Shown here in pieces: positions 1-5,358 of a DNA stretch of 6,224 nt. The notes beneath the pieces were generated by a model. The model made no database searches. It worked only from the letters and a program-made list of their open reading frames with translations, and had not been told where the DNA came from. The translations under genes and the position numbers were made by a program. Origin of the DNA: Brevundimonas sp. (lineage in GTDB: Bacteria > Pseudomonadota > Alphaproteobacteria > Caulobacterales > Caulobacteraceae); contig JADGMZ010000070.1 in NCBI GenBank assembly GCA_015234495.1, forward strand, positions 1 to 6,224, read 5' to 3'. Within the stretch, counting starts at the first letter, position 1. Each line of letters begins with the position of its first letter.

Positions 1-404
1 CGATCATGAAGGCCCAAGGTCGCGGCCGGATCATCAACGTCGCCTCGGCCCATGGCCTGGTCGCCAGCCCGTTCAAGTCTGCCTATGTCGCGGCCAAGCA
101 TGGCGTCATCGGCTTCACCAAGACGGTGGCGCTGGAAGTGGCCGAGGACGGCATCACCTGCAACGCCCTGTGCCCCGGCTTCGTCGAGACGCCGATCGTC
201 GAGAAGCAGATCGCCGACCAGGCCCGCACGCGCGGCATGTCGAAGGAGCAGGTGCTGAAGGACGTCATCCTCGGCTCCCAGCCGACCAAGCGGTTCGTCA
301 CCACGGACGAACTGGTGGGGATGATGCTGTATCTGGTCTCGGACCTCGGCGCCTCGGCCAACGGCGCCAGCTTCTCCATCGACGGCGGCTGGACGGCGCA
401 GTAG
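1..404 (+). CDS. bdhA: D-3-hydroxybutyrate dehydrogenase, C-terminal part (5' end outside window)
   Basis: This short-chain dehydrogenase/reductase interconverts D-3-hydroxybutyrate and acetoacetate with NAD in the cytoplasm, in ketone-body and polyhydroxybutyrate turnover. The first complete codon is at base 3, and the frame runs open from the edge to a TAG at 402-404, leaving 133 residues of a protein usually near 260. The ATG at base 6 is internal, because the Rossmann cofactor-binding half (TGxxxGIG) must lie to the left. Visible are the catalytic Ser in the VASAHG stretch (bases 42-59), then the YxxxK pair in AYVAAKHG (bases 81-104), the NALCPGFVETP strand-loop that follows in SDR folds, and the usual SIDGGWTAQ end. 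The HGLVASPFKSAYVAAKHG and VEKQI segments are characteristic of the hydroxybutyrate dehydrogenase branch rather than of FabG-like reductases. An SMI1/KNR4-like gene follows after 17 bases on the same strand. Family is certain; the substrate call is strong but rests on recognition. Confidence 0.9.
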   Translation, partial: IMKAQGRGRIINVASAHGLVASPFKSAYVAAKHGVIGFTKTVALEVAEDGITCNALCPGFVETPIVEKQIADQARTRGMSKEQVLKDVILGSQPTKRFVTTDELVGMMLYLVSDLGASANGASFSIDGGWTAQ

Positions 405-421
405 GGAGACCAGGTCGGCCC

Positions 422-934
422 ATGACCGCGCTGACTTGGACACGTGGCTACACTGCAGCCGAACTCGAACGAGCGCAGGCGCGATTCCGCCTTACCTTCC
501 CCTCCGACCTTATCGAGCTCCTGCGGGACCGACGCCCGGTCGGCGGGCCGGACTGGAACAGCGAGGCGACGGTGCGGCCGCTGCTAGCTTGGCCGTTCGA
601 AGGTCTGCTCTTCGATGTCGAGCAGAACGGACTCTGGTGGAAAGATTGGGGAGATCGCCCCGCCAACGCGGACGAACGAGCCGAAGTACTGAGGCAGGTC
701 GTGGAGCGCGCCCCGCGCCTCATTCCGATCTTCAGCCACCGCTACCTGCCGGCGACCCCCACCGTGGCTGGAAACCCCGTCTTCTCCGTCTACCAGTCCG
801 ACGTGATCCACTACGGGGCGGACCTGGACGACTACATTGATCGTGAAGAGAACGGCTGGGAGTCCCGGCCGTGGCCAAAAAACCTTCGGGAGATCGACTT
901 CTGGTCTGAGCTTGTCCGACGCAATAACGCCTGA
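422..934 (+). CDS. SMI1/KNR4 (SUKH) family-like protein, orphan
   Basis: This 170-residue protein resembles the SMI1/KNR4 (SUKH) superfamily, whose bacterial members are often immunity proteins against secreted or contact-dependent toxins, though many stand-alone members have no known role. What supports it: an N-terminal helix with the RFRLTFPSDLIELL pattern (residues 21-34, the typical 'FPxDLxxLL' SUKH start), a Trp-rich core LLAWPFEGLLFDVEQNG (54-70) and WWKDWGDRP (72-80), then LIPIFSHRYLP (100-110), GNPVFSVYQSDVIHYG (117-132) and an acidic DLDDYID. There is no signal peptide, membrane segment or cysteine. The ATG at 422 is chosen because the conserved region starts just after it; an AGGGAG lies 13 bases upstream, overlapping the previous stop, and AGG lies 7 bases upstream. 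G+C is about 64% over 421-900 (hand count), lower than its neighbours, and codons such as ACA, CGT, GCA, CTA, GTA and GGA appear. This suggests later acquisition. No toxin gene is visible beside it, so an immunity role is only a possibility. Confidence 0.75.
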   Translation: MTALTWTRGYTAAELERAQARFRLTFPSDLIELLRDRRPVGGPDWNSEATVRPLLAWPFEGLLFDVEQNGLWWKDWGDRPANADERAEVLRQVVERAPRLIPIFSHRYLPATPTVAGNPVFSVYQSDVIHYGADLDDYIDREENGWESRPWPKNLREIDFWSELVRRNNA

Positions 935-957
935 GGGAGGGAATTCACCGAGGCGTT
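926..957. terminator. Weak inverted repeat between convergent genes, possible terminator
   Basis: AACGCCT at 926-932 is exactly complementary to AGGCGTT at 951-957, separated by 18 bases that contain an EcoRI site. The left arm overlaps the last bases of the SUKH-like gene, and the whole element sits before the convergent synthase stop at 976. The loop is long and no T-run follows on either strand, so it is at best a weak or factor-dependent terminator and may be chance. Confidence 0.22.
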
Positions 958-975
958 GCTGATCTCGCCTTCCCC

Positions 976-1914
976 CTACCCCACAAACCCCGCCGCGCGC
1001 TTCAGCCGGTCGTTGAGGGCCTCGCCGAGGCCGTGGGCCGGGATCGGGGACACGGCGATGCCGGCGGGCTTTTCGCGGTCGGCCTCGCGCAGGCGGCGGA
1101 ACAGGTTGGCGGCGGCTTCGCGCAGATCGCCGGAAGGGCTGAGGCTCCAGCGCACATCGCCGACGCCGGGGCCGAAGCCGAGGAGGATCTCGCCGTCGCC
1201 GGCCGCTTCGGCGTTGATGCGCAGCGGCGCGTCCGGCGCGTAGTGCAGGGTCGTGCGGCCGGGGGAGCGGTGGCCCTCTCCGCCCTCGTCGAGCGGGCCG
1301 ACGATCGCTTCGATCTCCTCGCGGGTGATCGAGCCGGGCCGCAGCAGGGAGACCCGGCCGTCCAGCACCGAGACCACCGTCGATTCCACGCCCACGGCGC
1401 AGGGCCCGCCGTCCACCGCGTCGGCGGCGGCGTGGCCGGTCTCCTCGACGGCGTCCTCGACGGTGGTCGGGCTGGGGCGGCCGGAGCGGTTGGCGGACGG
1501 GGCGACGACCGGTTTGCCGAAGGCGGCGATGACGGCCCGGGCGCGGGCGTGGCCGGGGACGCGGACGGCGACGCTGTCGAGACCGGCGCGGGCCAGGTCG
1601 CAGACGGCGGCGCGGTCGCGCACGGGGGCGACCAGGGTCAGCGGGCCGGGCCAGAAGGCCTCGGCCAGGGCGCGGGCGCGGTCGTCGAAGACGGCGATGG
1701 ACTCGGCCTGGGCGGCGTCGGCGACGTGGGCGATAAGCGGATTGAAGCGCGGCCGCCCCTTGGCCTCGAAGATGGCGGCGACGGCGGCGGGGTTCGAGGC
1801 GTCGGCGGCGAGGCCGTAAACCGTCTCGGTCGGCAGGATGACAAGGCCGCCCCGGGCCAGGGCTTCGGCGGCCATGGCGTCAGTCGCGCCGCGCTGGATG
1901 TCGTCGCCGGGCAT
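976..1914 (-). CDS. tsaC: L-threonylcarbamoyladenylate synthase, Sua5 type
   Basis: This cytoplasmic enzyme makes L-threonylcarbamoyl-AMP from threonine, bicarbonate and ATP, the first step of the universal t6A37 modification of ANN-decoding tRNAs. TsaD, with its partners, then transfers the group to tRNA. The 312-residue protein has a YrdC domain with PTETVYGLAADA (28-39), KGRPRFNPLI (52-61), FWPGPLTLV (87-95), RVPGH (118-122), the APSANRSGRPSPT nucleotide-binding segment (138-150) and GVESTVV (175-181). The LLRPGSIT segment (190-197) then leads to the SPGRTTLHYAP linker (217-227) and a C-terminal Sua5 domain (about 230-312). The linker and extra domain make this the long Sua5 form, not the roughly 190-residue TsaC/YrdC form. 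The ATG at 1914 precedes the conserved domain by the usual short lead and has no strong ribosome site; an ATG at residue 14 (1875) is an alternative. Its 3' end converges on the SUKH-like gene with a 41-base gap. A cytochrome b561 gene lies 71 bases upstream on the same strand. Confidence 0.96.
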   Translation of the reverse strand: MPGDDIQRGATDAMAAEALARGGLVILPTETVYGLAADASNPAAVAAIFEAKGRPRFNPLIAHVADAAQAESIAVFDDRARALAEAFWPGPLTLVAPVRDRAAVCDLARAGLDSVAVRVPGHARARAVIAAFGKPVVAPSANRSGRPSPTTVEDAVEETGHAAADAVDGGPCAVGVESTVVSVLDGRVSLLRPGSITREEIEAIVGPLDEGGEGHRSPGRTTLHYAPDAPLRINAEAAGDGEILLGFGPGVGDVRWSLSPSGDLREAAANLFRRLREADREKPAGIAVSPIPAHGLGEALNDRLKRAAGFVG

Positions 1915-1985
1915 GATGGGCCGCTTCGCTGCTGAGGCCGCGGTGAATGCGCCGCCCGCCGCCGGGTGGCAAGCCCCGCCCCGCC

Positions 1986-2537
1986 TCAGGGTCGGCGCGG
2001 GATCAGCGGAATCATCCGGTGCAGGACGTTATCGCGGTCAATGAACTGGTGCTTCAGCGCACCGAGAATATGCAGAACGACGAGGGCGATGAGCAGTTTG
2101 GCGGCCAGCTCGTGCACGTCCATCAACTGGCCCGCCATCTCGCGACCGCCGCCGATGGGCAGGGCGGGCCATTCGAACAGGCCGAACCAGATGATCTCGC
2201 GCCCCGCCGCCGAAGAGGCCGCCCAGCCGACCAGCGGCATGGCGATCAGGAAGACGTAGAACAGGACGTGGGTGGCGCGCGCCGCCAGCTTCTGCCAGCG
2301 CGGCGTCTCGGCCGGGAGAGGAATGGCCGGGTTGGCGAAGCGCCAGCCGAGGCGAACAAGGGTCAGGACCAGGATGCCGAGCCCGACCGACTTGTGGATG
2401 TTGACGAATTCGCGGGAGATCGGCCCCTCGGTGGCCTCATGCGCCTGGATGAGGACGATCTGGGTCACCACCAGGGCCGCGATCAGCCAGTGCAGGACCA
2501 GCGATACGGTCGAATAGCGGTTGCGCGGCTCGGCCAT
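1986..2537 (-). CDS. Cytochrome b561 family protein
   Basis: This is an inner-membrane di-heme b-type cytochrome of the bacterial CybB-like family (E. coli CybB is 176 residues; this is 183). Family members carry electrons between the quinone pool or other donors and acceptors, some acting as superoxide:ubiquinone oxidoreductases; the partner here is unknown. Four hydrophobic helices are visible at about residues 10-31, 48-65, 88-107 and 141-161. Candidate heme ligands are His16 (VLHWLIA), His48 (NIHKSVG), His90 (ATHVLFY), and His142 (DVHEL) and/or His156. The C-terminal ALKHQFIDRDNVLHRMIP is a family hallmark. I start at the ATG at 2537, 20 codons inside the longest open frame (2597), because GGAGAGGG (2553-2546, minus strand) ends 8 bases upstream and the N-terminal pattern RNRYSTVSLVLHW matches family starts. 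The synthase gene follows 71 bases downstream, so cotranscription is plausible. Upstream it is divergent from the acyl-CoA dehydrogenase. Confidence 0.94.
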   Translation of the reverse strand: MAEPRNRYSTVSLVLHWLIAALVVTQIVLIQAHEATEGPISREFVNIHKSVGLGILVLTLVRLGWRFANPAIPLPAETPRWQKLAARATHVLFYVFLIAMPLVGWAASSAAGREIIWFGLFEWPALPIGGGREMAGQLMDVHELAAKLLIALVVLHILGALKHQFIDRDNVLHRMIPLIPRRP

Positions 2538-2662
2538 GGTCTTTTCCCTCTCCAGTACGTCGGGGGCCAGCCTGCCCCAGAGGACGCGGTTCGCCAAGCG
2601 CGCCTTGCGTGACCCGGCGGCAAGACGGCATGAACGGGCGCACGTTTCCGAGAGTCGAGCCG
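2538..2662. promoter_or_regulatory. Divergent intergenic region, cytochrome b561 / acyl-CoA dehydrogenase
   Basis: These 125 bases separate two diverging starts and so should hold a promoter for each. I could not identify a convincing -35/-10 pair or operator by eye. There is only a 5-bp G/C hairpin (2563-2567 with 2574-2578) and a loose CTTGC/GCAAG inverted pair near 2604-2624. The call rests on gene arrangement alone. Confidence 0.4.
2546..2553 (-). promoter_or_regulatory. Ribosome binding site of the cytochrome b561 gene
   Basis: On the minus strand GGAGAGGG reads from 2553 to 2546, 8 bases before the ATG at 2537-2535. It is the best Shine-Dalgarno match upstream of any start in the window, and it decides for the 183-residue product over the 203-residue open frame starting at 2597. 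Confidence 0.75.
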
Positions 2663-4447
2663 ATGTCCTACCGCGCCCCCGTCCGAGACCTGATCTTCAC
2701 CCTGACTGAGGTGGCGGGACTGGACGCCATCACCGCCACCGGCGCCTTTCCCGATCACGACACCGAGCTGACCGCCGCGGTGCTGGAGGCGGCGGCGCAG
2801 TTCTCGGAAGGCGTGCTGGCGCCGCTGAACCGCATCGGGGACCAGCAGGGCGCGACCTGCACGGACGGGTCGGTGACCGCCGCGCCGGGATTCGCCGACG
2901 CCTATCGCCAGTTCGCCGAGGGCGGCTGGACCGGCCTGTCGGCCCCGGCCCACGCCGGCGGTCAGCAACTGCCCAAGGCGCTGGAGCTGGCGGCCTATGA
3001 GACCGTGCACGCCGCCAACATGGCCTTCGGCCTGTGCCCGATGCTGTCGCTGGCGGCGATCGAGGCGCTGGAGGCGGTCGGCACCGACGCCCAGAAGGCC
3101 ACCTATCTGACGCGGCTGGTGTCCGGTGAATGGACCGGGGCCATGGTGCTGACCGAGCCGCACGCCGGGTCCGACCTCGGCGCCCTGACCGCCACGGCGG
3201 TCCCCAACGGCGACGGAACCTGGGCCCTGACCGGGCAGAAGATCTTCATCACCTGGGGCGACCACGACGCCACCGACAACATCGTGCACATGGTGCTGGC
3301 CCGCCTGCCCGACGCCCCGCCCGGGCCGAAGGGCATCAGCCTGTTCCTCGCCTCCAAGTATCTGGTGAAGCCGGACGGGACGCTGGGCGAACGCAACGCC
3401 TTCCGGCCGGTGGGCCTCGAGCACAAGCTGGGCATCCATGCCTCGCCGACCTGCGTCATGGCCTATGAAGGGGCGACCGCCGAGCTGGTCGGCCAGCCGA
3501 ACCAGGGCCTGGCCCACATGTTCGTGATGATGAACGCGGCCCGCCTGGCCGTGGGCGTCGAGGGCGTCGGCATCGCCGAGCGGGCCTACCAGCAGGCCCT
3601 CGCGTATGCGCGGGAACGGCGGCAGGGCCGCTCGGTCTGGACCGGCGAGCCCGGCGCTCAGATCGTCGATCACCCTGACGTGCGCCGCATGCTGTCGGTG
3701 ATGAAGGCGAAGATCGCGGCGGCGCGGGCCATCTGCCTGTCGACCGGCGTCGCCGCCGATCTGGCCCGGCACGCCGCCACCGAAGAGGACCGCCGCCGCT
3801 GGAAGGGTCGCGAGGACCTGTTCACCCCGATCGCCAAGGCCTGGTCCACGGACGTCGGCGTCGAGGTGGCGTCCATGGGGGTGCAGGTGCACGGCGGCAT
3901 GGGCTTCATCGAGGAGACCGGCGCGGCGCAATACTATCGCGACGCCCGCATCGCCCCGATCTACGAAGGCACCAACGGCATCCAGGCCATGGACCTGGTC
4001 GGCCGCAAGCTGGGCCAGGACGGCGGAGTTTCGGCCCGCGAACTGATCGGCGAGATGAAGGCGACGCTGGCCCTGTTGCCGCGGCTGTACGCGGACAAGC
4101 CGGTCGAACGGCTGGCCAACGCCATCGAGGCGGTCGAGGACGCCACCCTGTGGTTGCTCGACGCCAAGGCCGACGCCGGCCGGGCGGCGGATGTGCTGGC
4201 CGGGGCGGACGCCTATCTGAAGCTGCTCGGTGACGTCGTCGGCGGGTGGCTGCTGGCCAGGGGCGCGCTGGCGGCGCGGGCGATTCTCGACGCCGGCGAG
4301 GGCGATCCGGCCTGGCTGGAGGGGCGGATCGCCCTGTACGAGGTCTATGCCGCCAATGTGCTGGGCCACGCCTCCAGCCGCCTCGCCGCCGTCGGTCAGG
4401 GCGGCGCCCTGCTGGAGCGGATGAGCGTGGACGTGCTGGCCGGCTGA
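2663..4447 (+). CDS. Acyl-CoA dehydrogenase, long DmdC-like class with extra C-terminal domain
   Basis: This FAD enzyme introduces the alpha-beta double bond in an acyl-CoA and passes electrons to electron-transfer flavoprotein. It has 594 residues, versus about 380-400 for ordinary acyl-CoA dehydrogenases. The length and order match the class containing 3-methylmercaptopropionyl-CoA dehydrogenase (DmdC) and many FadE-like paralogues: a short N-terminal extension (MSYRAPVRDLIFTL, 1-14), the alpha-helical N domain, a beta domain with MVLTEPHAGSDLG (161-173) and ITWGDHD, the C-terminal helical domain with VHGGMGFIEE, and IYEGTNGIQA holding the likely catalytic base Glu435. An extra C-terminal helical domain runs from about residue 460. 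I use the ATG at 2663 because MSYRAPV is the conserved family start; a GTG at 2609 and an ATG at 2630 are in frame upstream, and only a weak GAGAG precedes 2663. Substrate cannot be read from sequence: DMSP-derived thioester, fatty acyl-CoA or another are all possible. Its TGA abuts the stop of the convergent protease gene. Confidence 0.95.
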   Translation: MSYRAPVRDLIFTLTEVAGLDAITATGAFPDHDTELTAAVLEAAAQFSEGVLAPLNRIGDQQGATCTDGSVTAAPGFADAYRQFAEGGWTGLSAPAHAGGQQLPKALELAAYETVHAANMAFGLCPMLSLAAIEALEAVGTDAQKATYLTRLVSGEWTGAMVLTEPHAGSDLGALTATAVPNGDGTWALTGQKIFITWGDHDATDNIVHMVLARLPDAPPGPKGISLFLASKYLVKPDGTLGERNAFRPVGLEHKLGIHASPTCVMAYEGATAELVGQPNQGLAHMFVMMNAARLAVGVEGVGIAERAYQQALAYARERRQGRSVWTGEPGAQIVDHPDVRRMLSVMKAKIAAARAICLSTGVAADLARHAATEEDRRRWKGREDLFTPIAKAWSTDVGVEVASMGVQVHGGMGFIEETGAAQYYRDARIAPIYEGTNGIQAMDLVGRKLGQDGGVSARELIGEMKATLALLPRLYADKPVERLANAIEAVEDATLWLLDAKADAGRAADVLAGADAYLKLLGDVVGGWLLARGALAARAILDAGEGDPAWLEGRIALYEVYAANVLGHASSRLAAVGQGGALLERMSVDVLAG

Positions 4448-4450
4448 TCA
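4445..4450. other. Back-to-back stop codons forming palindrome TGATCA
   Basis: The plus-strand TGA (4445-4447) of the acyl-CoA dehydrogenase is directly followed by TCA (4448-4450), the minus-strand TGA of the protease. There is no spacer base. Any terminator for either gene must therefore lie inside the other's coding region, so the transcripts should overlap as antisense at their 3' ends. Confidence 0.9.
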
Positions 4451-5266
4451 GGGCCCGGAGGGGGCGTCCAGCAGGGCGATCGCCTCGCGCACGAAGTTCG
4501 CATGGGCGACGATGCCTATGCCCAGCGGGTCGTCGCCGGGGCGGACCTCGGACACCAGCACCCCCGCGATGAACGGGTGTTCCGGCTGCAGCGCGCCCGG
4601 AGCCTTGCGCGCCGAAGGGGTCCAGAACACCGGGCCTCCGGAGTTGCCGGGGAAGACGGGGAAGTCGAGCAGGAAGCTGGGAAAGGCCGTGATCGGGGTG
4701 AGCGGCCAGGAGGCCACCCGGCCGACGCGCAGGATCGGAAAACCCGCTGTATTGGCCGAGTAGCCGTGCGGATAGCCCAGGGTCAGCAACTCGTCGCCGG
4801 GTCCGACCTGCCAGGCGTCCAGGGCGTTGGCGTCGGCCAGCCAGCCCAGCGGAATGGCGGCGCGGGCGAAGGCGGGCGGAGCCGAGACCTCCATCACCGC
4901 GATGTCGCGCTCCGGATGGCGCGTCCAGAGCGGATCGCCGGCCGCGTCGCGGATGGTCAAGGGCTCGGGGGCGAAGCGCCAGCCGCCCTCGGGCCGCTCA
5001 TAGCGCCAGCCGATGCGGGCGTCCGGCCCGGGCATGCCGTTCAGGACGTGATGGGCGGTGACCAGGACAGTGCGCGGCTGTCCGTCCGGACGCGGCGCGT
5101 CGATCAGGAAGCCGGTCCCGACCCGCCGCGTCGAGGCATCGGGATTTCGCTGATCCAGCTGCACGGTCGCCGAAATCAGGCCGACGGTCAGGTCCCAGGC
5201 GGGCGCAGAGGCCACCACGGGCGGCGGTTCGGCGACGGGGTCGGGCGGGATCTGCAGATCGAACAT
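4448..5266 (-). CDS. Trypsin-like (S1/HtrA-fold) serine peptidase, no signal peptide
   Basis: This 272-residue protein has a chymotrypsin-fold peptidase domain from about residue 27 to the end. The triad reads clearly: His73 in VTAHHVL, Asp121 in ERDIAVMEV and Ser209 in FPGNSGGPVF, so it should be an active serine endopeptidase. GTGFLI (50-55), LLTLGYPHGYSANT (160-173) and the late IAGVLVSEV strand fit the S1B/trypsin_2 type. There is no PDZ domain, so it is not a full DegP/DegQ. Residues 1-25 are Pro/Ala-rich (PPDPVAEPPP) with no hydrophobic leader, and the frame is closed by a stop near 5295, so a hidden signal peptide is excluded in this reading. Cysteine is absent. It is therefore predicted cytoplasmic, or exported by a non-classical route, which is unusual for this family. 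The start ATG at 5266 has no strong ribosome site. It converges stop-to-stop with the acyl-CoA dehydrogenase and diverges from an S9 peptidase gene across 92 bases. The substrate is unknown. Confidence 0.88.
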   Translation of the reverse strand: MFDLQIPPDPVAEPPPVVASAPAWDLTVGLISATVQLDQRNPDASTRRVGTGFLIDAPRPDGQPRTVLVTAHHVLNGMPGPDARIGWRYERPEGGWRFAPEPLTIRDAAGDPLWTRHPERDIAVMEVSAPPAFARAAIPLGWLADANALDAWQVGPGDELLTLGYPHGYSANTAGFPILRVGRVASWPLTPITAFPSFLLDFPVFPGNSGGPVFWTPSARKAPGALQPEHPFIAGVLVSEVRPGDDPLGIGIVAHANFVREAIALLDAPSGP

Positions 5267-5358
5267 GGACGCGATGTCGCCGGGGGCTTTTGTTCATTTG
5301 ACGGCGGCGGGGTCGCGCGCACAAGGTCCGCCCTCATTCGCCATCGGGGGCCGACAAG
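5267..5358. promoter_or_regulatory. Divergent intergenic region with possible sigma-70 promoter for the S9 peptidase
   Basis: This 92-base gap separates the two peptidase starts. On the plus strand TTGACG at 5298-5303 is a good -35 match; 17 bases later comes ACAAGG (5321-5326), a poor -10 match. A start near 5333 would leave a leader of about 26 bases. No minus-strand promoter is apparent by eye. Confidence 0.3.

Noticed and set aside
170..421. Upstream in-frame extension of the SUKH-like gene
   Set aside because: The extension would overlap the hydroxybutyrate dehydrogenase in another frame and is Arg-rich shadow sequence; the family-like region begins just after the ATG at 422.
1033..1935. 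300-residue Gly/Asp-rich open frame on the plus strand opposite the Sua5-type gene
   Set aside because: It is a shadow of the synthase: low-complexity GGDGGG composition, no recognisable domain, and full overlap with a well-supported gene.
1951..1970. GCCGCCC/GGGTGGC hairpin between the synthase and cytochrome b561 genes, as a terminator
   Set aside because: The stem has a G-U pair on the plus strand but becomes an A-C mismatch on the minus strand, where both genes are transcribed, and no T-run follows.
2563..2578. GGGGC/GCCCC hairpin in the cytochrome b561 leader, as a riboswitch or attenuator
   Set aside because: The stem is only 5 bp, with no conserved riboswitch sequence and no alternative pairing with the ribosome site visible.
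2483..4369. 628-residue open frame on the minus strand opposite the acyl-CoA dehydrogenase
   Set aside because: It lies antisense to a gene with clear catalytic motifs and has the Gly/Arg/Gln/His-rich composition typical of reverse-frame shadows in G+C-rich DNA. It also runs into the cytochrome b561 gene in another frame.
4475..4484. Palindrome GGCGATCGCC containing the HIP1 octamer GCGATCGC
   Set aside because: A single copy inside the protease coding sequence (Ala-Ile-Ala codons) is expected by chance in G+C-rich DNA; no repeated pattern was seen.
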